Shown here piece after piece: positions 27,810 through 38,856 of a DNA stretch of 64,000 nucleotides; within the stretch, counting starts at the first letter, position 1; each line of letters begins with the position of its first letter. A program made the translations under genes and the position numbers. Location of the stretch: positions 74,025,113-74,089,112 of the forward strand of contig OY856187.1 of the NCBI GenBank assembly GCA_963693315.1, read 5' to 3'. Source of the DNA: Diogma glabrata (taxonomy: Eukaryota > Arthropoda > Insecta > Diptera > Cylindrotomidae). The notes below the pieces were generated by a model. That model searched no databases. It had not been told where the DNA came from and worked only from the letters and a program-made list of their open reading frames with translations.

Positions 27810-28792
27810 GTGTAACTACAAAAAATTATATATGTATTAAATTGTTGTTCCTTCTAAAATAATTTGTTATGCCTACTGTCACAATTTAATGATGCTAAAA
27901 GCCATGCCACATGCAAAATATAAACGAACGAATTCGGTCGTTTTAAGTAAAATGTTGCACATGAACAAAAAATTTATCGGCGATATTTACAACAACAACA
28001 ACAACACTAAAAATGACAGTTTGCAAAAAAAAAAATACGAATTGTTTTATTGAATTTCAAATGAAAATTTTTATTATGAATGTAATTATATTTCTAAAAT
28101 TTTAATTTAAAATAAACTCAACGTAGATTAGAAACAATCACAAAAACATAAACTTTCAAAATGAAAATACCACGATGTGAGGTTAAATCCGAACGATAAA
28201 AAAAATCGGTCATAATTCTACAAAAATCGTTCATAATTCTCCAAAAAATCAGTGGAGATTTATGAACGATTTTTTTATTTCTATCGGCGGTAGAAATAGT
28301 GCAAAATGATTTTTGGAAAAATCATCAATCAAAATTAATTTAATAATAAGCTTTGTTTATTTTAATAGATAGGTATTCTAATTTACCATACATTTGGCAT
28401 AATATCCAAATAAAGCAAGTTTTGGTTTAATCAAAAATTAGAAAATCGTTGCTAGCAATCCGGCAAAAATTTTGTTCATGTGGCAACGACTCAAAACACT
28501 ATACCAAATTTTGACGTTTCGTTATGGTGAATATAAATTCCATAAGACAGAATTTTGACAATTAATAGTTGTCATATCTTTCAAATTATTTCGTGAGTTC
28601 GCAAAAAGCTTATTTCGATCGAATCTGGCATACCAAAAGAATTTCACATAAATCGAATCGCAAAAAAACTGCTTTTCATTTATAGTGACTGAGTGCAGCC
28701 AATATAATATGACACATTAGTGTTTTATTTTAATAAATAATATTGATTAGTGTCAATCGAAGGGTTATTGCAATTATTCAAAAAATAACAGA
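27810..28792. other. Noncoding region upstream of Rtf2, with hairpin and dispersed repeats
   Basis: No coding signal. An inverted repeat (arms AAAAATCGTTCATAA and TTATGAACGATTTTT) lies at about 28222-28282. Two short segments (27925-27990 and 28430-28500) match a single block at 58470-58615, one of them inverted, so they are parts of a dispersed repeat. The last 150 bp before 28793 should include the Rtf2 promoter; I see no clear core promoter motif. Confidence 0.6.
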
Positions 28793-29773
28793 ATGGGTTG
28801 TGATGGTGGAACAATACCACGACGAGATGAACTTGTTAGATTAAAAAAAAAACCGGAAAAGGTATAATAATATTAAACTGGAAGTTATTTCTTTAAAAGT
28901 TTTTTTTACAATGTCTATCGTTAAAATTTAAAATACTGCTTATTTATTAAAAATATTTTTGATTTTTAGAAAGACAAAGATTCTGAATTGGAATATCGAT
29001 GGAAACATTGTGCTATTACCCAGCAAAAACTGCAAGAGCCAATTGTAATGTGTGGTTTGGGTCGTTTATACTCCAAACAAAATGTCATTGAAGCTTTATT
29101 GGAAAAAGATAAAATGCCTAGTACTGCAAACCACATCAAAAGCTTGAAAGATATTAAATATTTAAACTTGACTCCAAACCCTGGATATAATGTAGAGGAA
29201 AATAAAAATCTCGATGTTTGTAGTGCTCCATATATATGTCGGTTAATTGGATTGGAAATGAGCGGAAAATTTCGTTTTATTGCATTATGGTCGTGTGGCT
29301 GTGTATTTTCAGAACGAGCGTTTAAAGAAATTAAAGGAAATGTTTGCTCTTTATGCCAACAATCATATTCAGAGCAAGATGTTATAATTTTAAATGGAAA
29401 CGAAGAAGAAATAAATGCGATGCGAGCAAAAATGGAGGCTAGACTAGCAAAAAGAAAAAGCGATAAGAAATCCAAAACATCAACTGTGGTTAACACAAAC
29501 GAGATACACTCAAAACCACAAATACCAGTTTGCTCTTCTTCATTAATACAAGAAACTGCACCTTTATCAAAACCTACAAAAGCAAATAAAAGGATTTTGT
29601 CTGGAGATGGTGAGAAGTATGATGATCCGGATTTCAAAAAATCCAAAGGCTCTTATAGTGTAGCCAAAGATCCTAAAGCTAGTGATGTATATAAATCGCT
29701 ATTTACTTCGCATCATACCGAACAGGATCAAACAAGAGCGCATTGGGTTACATATAATCCATTTTATAATTGA
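28793..29773 (+). CDS. Rtf2: Replication termination factor 2 (Rtf2 family)
   Basis: Two exons, 28793-28861 and 28970-29773, joined across a 108-bp intron (GTATAA...TTTTTAG) with the frame kept; 290 residues. The start MGCDGGTIPRRDELV is the conserved Rtf2 N-terminus. Two RING-like zinc-binding segments follow: residues 37-60 (CAITQQKLQEPIVMC) and 113-160 (ICRLIGLEM, CGCVFSERA, CSLC). The middle is Lys/Ser-rich (an NLS-like KRKSDKKSK at about 173-181), and the end YKSLFTSH plus HWVTYNPFYN is also family-typical. Rtf2 acts in the nucleus at stalled replication forks, and animal forms are regulated by proteasomal shuttling. A likely polyadenylation signal AATAAA is at 29818. Length fits the family, and no lesion is seen. 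Confidence 0.93.
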
Positions 29774-29924
29774 AATTATTTGTAATTATTTTTGTCGAAT
29801 ACTTATGTCAAAATCTAAATAAATATATAATTGTAAGACTTACCATTTTCTTACAAAAATTATATTTAAATTTTTACAAAACTTTATTTTTTTATAAAAA
29901 TTTTGGTAAACAAATTTTTCTAAC

Positions 29925-32405
29925 TTGGCTGTTAGTGTTGATGGGTATCGCGTGCATCGTCATGATCGTCCGCGTAGACGGGTGGTGGTGTCGCTCTGTT
30001 TGTTAATGAGAAGCTCAAATCTAAAAAGATTGGCACATATGATGATTCGAATGCACAGGCTGTCTTGGTACAGGTCCAGGTGGGTGGCATGAATGTGTTG
30101 GTCGTTGCAGCTTATCTTTGTAATGGCAATTTTTCACTCCTTGAGGATTTCTTATCTTCGTATGTATCTCAGTTTCCTTTTATTATTGTCATAGGAGATT
30201 TTAACACAAACATTTTAATACAAACAAACATGACGGATGCCCTTGAGACTTGCTCTCGTCTAGTTCTAAGCCTAGTCCACAATAACGCACCTACGCATCA
30301 TGCTTATAACTCGTCTGTTGGGTCTTGTATTGATTTTTGCCTCGTAAGCGATGTAACTTTACTTAACATTGGTAGTCGATTCCGAGTGCCTGGCATCGCG
30401 GCTTACCCCTTCATCTTCCTGTCGCTTAATCTGTAGAAGGTTTTGGTGCCTACCAAGAAATTTTTCTGCAACTACAATCACATCAACCTGGAACTTCTCT
30501 ACAATGACTCTCGCTTGCTGATCTGTCCTCTTTCTACAACAGTACAGACTGATACAATGCTTTCCATTCTTAATGGCTATCTACCGCTACGTAACGTATT
30601 TGAGAGATATGTGCCCGTTCGTTCCTACACGAGTAAAGCGCCTCTGTCTATCGTTATTTCTCCTGAAATTGCACATTTTCGTATCTGCGTGACTTTTAAT
30701 ACAAGGCGTATCAAAGAAATCCATCTGAGTCTGGCTAGAAAATTTTTTGTACCTATAGAAACCGGTTTAGGCCTATGGTCAGAAAGGCAAAGCTGGAGCT
30801 CGGTTCTCGTATTTTCTCCAATGTTTCTTCTACCAAGGATATGTGGTCCAAGCTGAAGCATATTGGCGCGCTGAATTCCGAACCTGATCTTTCTCTTTTG
30901 AGTGAGCAGCACCTGAATCGATTAAGTCAGTCTTTTTCGTCGATAAATTCATATCCCCTCTTTCTCGCATTGATATGCACCTTCCGGAAAGTCCTAATGC
31001 ATTTTCTTTCCGCTCTGTCATTCATTCTGAGGTTGAGATGGCGTTTTACGCTATTGAATTGAATACGCTATTGAATATTGAATTGAAATATTGAATTGAA
31101 TTGAATTTTTTGAAGATCATTTTTCCGCTCAATCTGCCACATGTTTACCATCTTTTAAATTTCATTCTTATGTCATCTTTCTTCCCTTCTGACTGGAAGT
31201 TTTCCAATATTACTCCACTCCCTAAGAGGGCGACAAATGAGTTTCAACCAATTAGTGTCCTTCCTACCTTGTGCAAGGTTCTTGAGAGGCTCATTAATGA
31301 TTAAATACTGGAACATGTTATTTCTAATAATTTGTTGTCCGACTGTCAATCTGGTTTCAGGAAACATTATAGTACTACTCACACGTTAGTTGATATCTCT
31401 GACCGTTTACGCCGTAACAAGGACGGGAAGTTGATTAGTCTTCTTCTCTTTCTGGACTTTAGTAAGGCCTTCAGATCCATCGATCATGCATTGCTGGTCG
31501 ACAAACTCAAATCTACGTTCTTTTTTCATCCAGTGCCTGTAACCTTGTTTTTTAAAACTTGTCTGATAGGTCTCAGCGTGTTACCTCGGGCATGTCCGCA
31601 TCTAGTTTTTCTCCTATTCTCAAGGGTGTTCCTCAGGGTTCCATTTTGGGGCCTCTTCTTTTTTCCATGTTCATTAACGATATTACGTCCCTTCCTTGTC
31701 ATTCTGTGCTCCAACTCTTTGCTGATGACGTTCAGTTGCTTCATGCTTGTCCACGATTTGACATCCATCGCTGTTTTCTTGAAGTTAATCCTGATCTTAA
31801 ACTAATCTCCGATTGGGTTGTTTCTAATAGGTTGTTTCTTAACCCGCTTAAGTCGCAGGCCATGCTGTTCAATTGCCCTTCATCGTTGAACAATCACGGG
31901 TTGACTATTAAGACCGGTGATGCTGTGATCCCTTTTACTACACAGGTGAAGAATCTTGGCGTAATTTTTTATAGTGATCTGTCTTGGAGACCTCATATTA
32001 ATTATGTCATTGGTAGAGTCGTTGTTACCTTGACAACTATTAAACCAATAAGCCTATATCTAGCATTCTTCTCTCCACTTTATATATATATATATGTTGT
32101 ATATATATGTGTTTGCTAGCGGGGTATGAAGGCTCACTCTGGTCTCCGGTTTGATGTTGTTGATATAAATAAAAAAAATTTTTTAATAGTTTAGATTAAT
32201 TGTAAATATATTTAAACCAAAGCTGTTGATAATATAATTTAGTTAATATTAGTTGATAGTTAATAGTTTGTATATATTTGGTTTTGTCGTGCCATGTTTT
32301 GCTGCCGTCATTTTCTTTTGTCATGAGTGTTTCTTCTGGGCAATACATTGGACCTCGGCCTGATCACTGTCACGTCATGTACATAATAAATAAATAAATA
32401 AAATA
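29925..32405 (+). mobile_element. Non-LTR (Jockey/R1-like) retrotransposon, 5'-truncated
   Basis: It begins within the endonuclease domain and ends in a tail of AATAAATAAATAAAATAAA (32384-32405). AAAATTTTGGTAAACAAA-like sequence precedes it (about 29890-29910) and also follows it (32425 and 32455), so the target duplication may be embedded in a local repeat. It lies about 100 bp downstream of Rtf2. Confidence 0.8.
29940..32119 (+). pseudogene. Endonuclease-reverse transcriptase remnants of the above element
   Basis: Endonuclease part: GGVALFVNEKL, then IIVIGDFNTN (about 30190) and IDFCLVSD (about 30335). The RT part has NITPLPK...PISVLPTLCKVLE (31210-31290), QSGFRKHYSTTH (31340), LLFLDFSKAFRSIDH (31450), VPQGSILGPLLFSMFINDI (31627) and the catalytic FADD (31718). 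Numerous frameshifts and stops (about 29990, 30440, 30780, 31080, 31305, 31560) break it into short frames. No working protein is likely. Confidence 0.85.
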
Positions 32406-32492
32406 AACAAAAATTTAACATCTAAATTTTTGGTAAACAAAAATTTAACAACTAAAATTTTGGTAAACAAAAATTTAACAAATAAAATTTTT
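32402..32492. repeat. 30-bp minisatellite, three units
   Basis: AAACAAAAATTTAACA(T/A)CTAA... repeats three times at about 30-bp spacing, directly after the non-LTR tail. The same motif precedes the element near 29893. Confidence 0.8.
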
Positions 32493-33110
32493 GTGCTGTT
32501 AAATAATTGCTAAAATAATTGTTAATATTGTAGAGAAATCCAAATTTAACGAAAACTTAACGAAAATATTGCCAGGGTGTCGACTCTGATCGGTTTTGAC
32601 AACTTTTAAACCTTATTTTAGCCGCTTTTAAACAACTTTCTGAAGGCTGTGAGAAGCTGGCACCGGAGTGTCACGATTTTAATTCATTTTGGTATCAATC
32701 AGTTGCGCGTAATTGGGCGTTTATGAAAATATATCGTTTTTAAAAGCGCGTCCTTTGGTTTAGAAGAAAAATGGAAAAATCTGTCCGAGGCTACGGCAAA
32801 AACTAAAAAGTCTTATATATCGCTAAATAATAACCAAAGAATTGATTTCAAGGTGTCAAACAATTGCGCGTTATTAGTAGATTCTAAATTATACAATGCG
32901 CCTTTCGCAAAAATTATATTTATTTACTTATTAATATAGGGTGACCAACCGTCCCGGATTCTCCGGGACAGTCCCGGATTTAAGTCTGCCGTCCCGCATT
33001 GAAAATGTCCCGGAAATTGTCCCGGAATATTAAAAAAGTCCCGGATTGTTCCGTTTTTCTAGCACCAATTACCATACCATATTTTTATGAGATATTAAAA
33101 AAAAATCCAA
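32493..33110. other. Noncoding; TCCCGGA-rich transposon end
   Basis: Nothing coding is seen. At 32938-33055 the sequence GGGTGACCAACCGTCCCGG is followed by several further TCCCGGA copies, unusual in this AT-rich region. It resembles terminal sequences of some hAT-type repeats, but no matching opposite end occurs in the window. Confidence 0.4.
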
Positions 33111-33224
33111 TAAAATTTGATTTTGAAAATTGCTAAGTTTGACTCGTCGACTATTGGCGCAAGCAAAACAAGATGGTTGGTGGTTATGCTCCCAATAGAA
33201 AGAATTTTACAATTATTTCAACGG

Positions 33225-33795
33225 TTAAAGTCATACTTTTTATTCCTGGTGCAGAAGAAACAAATTAAGCTTGTCGGATTAAAAACCTGTTATGCTACAC
33301 CTAAAGGGTACGACAGAGCTAGACCACCAACCATTAAGGTTAATGGAAAAACAATCAAAATGGTCAGCTCAACCAGATACTTTGGTGATCACTTGGATGA
33401 GAAGATGAGGGTATCAAGTCATGCTACACGAATATGCTCGAAATCCAAGTCCCTCTTCCACAGCTTCACAAGGTTATCTCATATATGGTGGGGTCTTGAT
33501 AGAAATATACTACATCTTATTTATAAGATCGTAGGGGAATCTATTATGTCGTATTGCTCAGCTGGTTGGTATGAGCGGACTAACGTTTAGCATAATGCAT
33601 AGTTACTAAGCGCTGAAAGAATATGTTCGCATGATCCGAGGTTACAGGTCCATTTCTTCAACCCCGACTCAGGTCATTACGGGCACAATCCCAAATTATA
33701 CAACCGTGCTGTCAACACAAACAGCAGAGTTGAAAGGAAGCAAATAAAAGTCCAAGCGGCACGTATATCCGCTAGAAATAGGTAGATTTCGAGAT
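33225..33795 (+). pseudogene. R1-like non-LTR C-terminal fragment
   Basis: The frame has PPTIKVNGKTIKMVSSTRYFGDHLDEKM, then SLFHSFTRLSHIWWGLDRN...IYKIVGESIMSYC, the region following the RT core in R1/R2-type elements. A stop at 33588-33590 is followed by another recognisable stretch in a different frame (RICSHDPRLQVHFFNPDSGHYG) up to the stop at 33783-33785. There are no RT catalytic motifs. The element is severely 5'-truncated. Confidence 0.65.
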
Positions 33796-34129
33796 CAGAC
33801 AGTTTTGTGTGCCAGTAGAATCTGATGTATCAGATTAGTTTAAACAACACAAATTAATTTAAAACAGGTATAGAACAAATTTTAAAAAGAAAATTAGCTA
33901 CATATTAGCCAAACTATATCTATCCAATTTTGCAACAAACAAATATCAAATCTACCACAGAACAAGTGTGTGACAATTTATGACATAAACCTACGCTATA
34001 TCATATGTCGTCCAATTACTGCAAAATATCAAAATAGTTTATTTCTAAGAAAAAAAATTAATTTCTTCTATTCAAACCTTTTTATTTTTTTTTTTCATTG
34101 ACTGTTATGGAAAGGTTTTTGGAAATTGT

Positions 34130-34825
34130 AGTTATGGATTGTTGCAAACTTTTTTGTTGAAGCCAACAAGTCAAAAACCTCTAACTGCAGAGGTTTATAT
34201 TTATAAGAAACGGATTAAAATATTTCCACAGATTCTAAATTTATGAAGTTTTAAAAAATATTAGTATCCAAACGGCCGTTATAACGGATTAAAAAACCGA
34301 ATTTTTTTCTAGTATAAAGCCTCTAGTTATTTAAACATGTGTCAGACTTTTCTGATTTACGAACTTGTCCAAGATATTAATAAAACACACATGTTTACGG
34401 AAGGTTTTTTGATCTGGCTAGACAAATGCGACCGTGAAAGTGCCGGTTGATTCAAACGCATTTTGTGTTTTACAAGCTTTTTTGTTGGAGTCGCTCACTC
34501 AGAAACCTCCAACTGCAGAGGTCTTTTTTTTGAAAGAAACTGATTAAAAGGGTTTTAAAGATTCTAAATTTATGAAGTTTTTAAAAATATTAGAATCCAA
34601 ACGGCCGTTATAACGGATCTAAAAAACAGAGTTTTTTTCAAGTATAAAGCCTCTAGTCCCTTAACCATGTCGGATTTGGCTGATTTACGAGCTTGTCCAA
34701 GATATTAATAAAACGCACATTTTTAGAGAAGGTTTTTTTGATCTGGCTTTACAAATGCGACCGTGACAGTGCCGGTTGTTTAAAAAAAATTTTTTTTGCA
34801 AACTTTTTTGTTGGAGCCGCTGGAG
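34130..34825. repeat. Tandem repeat, unit about 330 bp, two copies and a partial third
   Basis: Unit starts at 34143 (GCAAACTTTTTTGTTGAAGCC), 34474 (ACAAGCTTTTTTGTTGGAGTC) and 34799 (GCAAACTTTTTTGTTGGAGCC). Shared blocks include AACGGCCGTTATAACGGAT, GTCCAAGATATTAATAAAAC and CAAATGCGACCGTGA(C/A)AGTGCCGGTTG. It abuts the truncated edge of the ZAD gene copy. Confidence 0.88.
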
Positions 34826-36749
34826 TTAGGTAAGAAGTTTTGGTACCAAATGATTCATGATTCATGACAACTGTTGATGTCTTCTAAATAGTAAAAATAT
34901 GTTTGTTTGCATTTATCATACTTTATAATTAAACTTACAGTTTCCTTTTTAGAATTGTTTTTATTACTATCTTTCTCTATATTTTCAATAGTGAAAGGAT
35001 AGACGTAATTTTCAGCAAAATTCTTGATGGAGGATTTTTGTACCATCCCTCTTGTTAGTCTTTGCTGAGGAACATGAAATGCAGTTGTTGGAAATACTCC
35101 CTTGAATTATAAAGATAAATTACATATATTTAAATTTGACTTAAAGTTAAGGTACTTACTTCCTACTTTGAATGAGTTTCGACATTTCGACAAGTCTGAT
35201 CTTTACTTTCCACTGCAACACAATTAACTGTTTTTGTTTTTCGTTTGGTATTCACATCATCATCACAATATTATCCGACTTTATTTTAGGCTTGGTGTTT
35301 AGACCTACAGCATCAAGTGCCAGTTTTGATAAGCTTATTAAATGATTGGAAATAGTGGTAGATCTTCTTGTAGCTAATTTCCTTGATTTTGGCAACGATG
35401 CATCATATATTTTTTGTTTCAATGATAACTTGTTTTAGATGTTGAAATGTTTTATTTTATTAATATGTATTTGGATTGAATATGTTTTATTTACAACCAT
35501 ATAAGTTATACCCCCATTACTGACCTCAAAGTTGAGAAGTGAGCTTTTACTGTATTTGAATCATTTCGCGACCTCAATTACTTCCCAACCGATTGGGAAG
35601 TAAAATGGTGTATTGATTATTTTTTTGTGATTTGAATTCAAATTTCGTTTAGATGGGTTTAAAAATTATATAGAAGAAAATAAAATTTCAATTTGAGCAA
35701 CCAGATCATTTTTAGTTAAAATTCGAATATAAATTTAAAGTTTGTTCTAAATTTATTTTTGAATTATTTTATTTTACTGGTTGTGAATAAACTAAAACCA
35801 AAACCTCGGTAGAAAATTTCAAAACCGCCTCGCGTTATAAATACAAACTATAGGCGGAAATGAAATACTTTTCACCTCAGTTTGTAGTATAAATGTCGTT
35901 TTCTTTTTGCCAGAGCAGAAAAAGTGATTTTTTTAAGATTTTTTTTTTTCACAAAATGAATATAAAAAAATTTGATCTAGTTTTGTAGTTGTGTTTGTGA
36001 GAGTTCATTAATTAATTTTGGATTTAAAAGAAGATTTAAACAAAACATTTATTCAAAACTTACATTTGATACTATTGAACTGCTATTAGAATTATTGCAA
36101 GAATTTGAACAATTGTTTTCTTCAGCATTAATATTGGTAGCTTTACGTTTTCTTTCAATCTTCGCTTTAGGTTCAATTTCAGTCACATTATATTTGGTAT
36201 CAGCATCTTTATTACAATAATTTTCTAAGGGATTACTCGAAAATCTTGATGAGTCTGTTATTTTGTCTTGTTTTTGAACAGATATTTCGCTTTTGTTCGG
36301 CAGAAACTTTGGTGTAATTTTAATTTTGTGTTTAAAATTGGTGTCAACGGGTATTTAACGGGTATTTAACAACCCTTTCCCCTAATATCTCAAGATCTGA
36401 AATGTTTTTTTCGTGCACAAGTTTTGGACTATCTAAAAACAGACGTTGATTTTCTAGTACTAATTCTTTAAATTTAACAAACTCTTCTAATTTATTAAAA
36501 CAACTCATACAAATTTTCGTTGGGGTTTCATCAAATTGTTTAATCTAAATTTGAAAGAATATATTAAAATTTCGAATATTAAAATATCTTATGTACTATA
36601 AATATTTTGATAGTTGGAGACACAAACCTTTAAATCGAAAAAATGCAATATACAATGGTTTATTTGCTTTTCCAAGCCGTTTACAAAACGTCCACCAAGA
36701 GGAGATATACATAGTCGGCACTTATTGATAAAAGACATTCTCAACACTA
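34826..36749 (-). pseudogene. Duplicated, broken copy of the ZAD-domain gene
   Basis: Parallel to 61345-63110. Exon 1 (MSFINKCRLCISPLGG, ATG near 36737), exon 2 (36558-36064), exon 3 (about 35431-35165), exon 4 (about 35100-34940) and the first bases of exon 5 can all be aligned. Exon 2 has lost part of its sequence near 36350-36370, replaced by a duplicated CGGGTATTTAA. Exon 3 has indels near 35175 and 35255-35275. The copy ends inside exon 5 at about 34826. Intron 2 has about 165 bp more than the parent. It cannot encode the full protein. Confidence 0.88.
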
Positions 36750-37165
36750 ATTCAATTTTTAAAATTTACATTATATATAATATATTATAACTGTAAAATT
36801 TAGCAATTTATAGCTACTGTAACCCAATATATTAATATTATATCTGAGTGTATCTGTCAAATTATCTAAAGTCACGTCACCAATAAAAATTTCGTATACG
36901 TGTATTGAGTTCGGAATTCAGATAAATGAAACGATCCGGATCGGTATAGGGACCTTTGCAAATAGAATTTGAATAAATTTTTAATACCTTTTCGTTTTTA
37001 GCTTAGTACAAATATTATAAAATTTATATTTAGCTGTACAAAAGAGCTGCAATTATGATACAATTTTGGGTGCGTTCGACATCAATTTACATTTTTTAAA
37101 ATTAAAATGTGTTCTGTAGTGGAATTACAATACAACAACACGTACAACAATCCTTAAGACCTATA
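36750..37165. other. Upstream region of the ZAD gene copy
   Basis: Matches 63108-63556 upstream of the intact gene (for example GTGTATCTGTCAAATTATCT and CAACACGTACAACAATCC). No coding signal. Confidence 0.75.
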
Positions 37166-38714
37166 GGGCGATTTTTCTGTTCCAATGTTTACCGCAATGG
37201 CGCTGCAAAAAGGGGATAAGAGTATAAATTCAAAAACTTTTATATGGGATTTCATACAAAACACAAGTTGAATAATTTTAAAAATTATTTATGAAATTTC
37301 TCATTTTACCACAATTGAACAATTTTAATTTGTTTATGGAGCATTATTGACTATATTTTAATTGTAATATATAAAACATCATTCTTAAGTCGCTCAAAAA
37401 AGAAACATAAAAATTGCCTAAATTTCCCATACAAAGTTGTATGAAAAATTTAAACTATTTTCGTATTTGCTTTACGGACAGAAGAAAAGAAAATATTTTA
37501 TATATTATGCTTAATATATTGTCAATAATACTTCATAAACAAATTTAAATTATTTAATTGTAGTAAAAAGAGAAATTTCATAGATAACTTTTAAAATTAT
37601 TCAAATTGTGTTTTGTATGGAATTCCATATAAAATTTTTGTGATTTTTTCTCTTATCCCCTTTTTGCAGCGCCATTGCGGTAAACACAGGAACAGAAAAA
37701 TCGCCCTATAGGGTGATTTTTCTGTTCCGGCGTTTACCGCAATGGCGCTGCAAAAAGGGGATAAGAGAAAAAATTCAAAAAATTTTATATGGGATTCCAT
37801 AGTTCCATACAAAACACAACTTGAATAATTTTAAAAATTATCTATGAAATTTCTCATTTTACCACAATTGAACAATTTTAATTTGCTTATGGAGTATTAT
37901 TGTCTATATTTTAATTGTAATATATAAAATATCATTCTTAAAAAAGAAACATAAAAATTGCCTAAATTTCCCTTACAAAGTTGTATGAAAAATTTAAACT
38001 ATTTTCGTATTTGTTTTACGGACAGAAGAAAAAAAAATATTTTATATATTATGCTTAATATATTGTCAATAATACTTCATAAACAAATTTAAAATATTTA
38101 ATTGTAGTAAAATGAGAAATTTCATACATAACTTTTAAATTATTCAAATTGTGTTTTGTATGGAATCCCATATAAAATTTTTGTGATTTTTTCTCTTATC
38201 CCCTTTTTGCAGCGCCATTGCGGTAAACACATGGGATTCCATACAAAACACAACTTGAATAATTTTAAAAGTTATCTAAGAAATTTCTCATTTTACCACC
38301 ATTGCACAATTTTAATTTGATTATAAAGTATTATTGACTATAAAGTATTAATTTGATTATAAAGTATTAAGCGTAATATATAAAATATTATTTTTAAATC
38401 TGTCAAAAAATAAACATAAAAATTGCCAAAATTTCCCTTACAAAGTTGTATGAAAAATTTAACCCATTTTCGTATTTGTTTTACGGACAGAAAAAATAAA
38501 ATATTTTACATGTTATGCTTAATATATAGTCAATAATAGTTCATAATCAAATTTAAATTATTTCATTGTAGTAAAATAAGAAGTTTCATAGATAATTTTT
38601 CTAATTATTCAAGTTGTGTTTTGTATGAAATCCCAAATAAAATTTTTTGAATTTATTCTCTTATCCCCTTTTTGCAGCGCCATTGCGGTAAACACCGGAA
38701 TAGAAAAATCGCCC
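37166..38714. mobile_element. Tandem trimer of a MITE with long inverted repeats
   Basis: Three related units: 37166-37706, 37711-38230 and 38231-38714. The outer ends are GGGCGATTTTTCTGTTCC and GGAATAGAAAAATCGCCC, and inverted homology reaches more than 100 bp inward (GTTTACCGCAATGGCGCTGC and on to AAAAGGGGATAAGAG). TATA lies at both outer edges (37162-37165, 38715-38718) and between units 1 and 2 (37707-37710). The facing ends of units 2 and 3 are deleted. No coding capacity. The parental site without insertion is at 63556. Confidence 0.85.
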
Positions 38715-38856
38715 TATATATGTTCGCATCATAACATATTTTTTTTTTTTTTTATTGGAAGTTAGGCATGTTTAGTGTTAATATAATTAATTATACATTA
38801 ACGTCTCTGAATATCCGAAGATACCATGCCAACTAGGGATTCTAATCAATTGAGAA

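Noticed and set aside
28966..29646. 226-codon minus-strand frame overlapping Rtf2
   Set aside because: Antisense to a clearly recognised gene; no independent signature.
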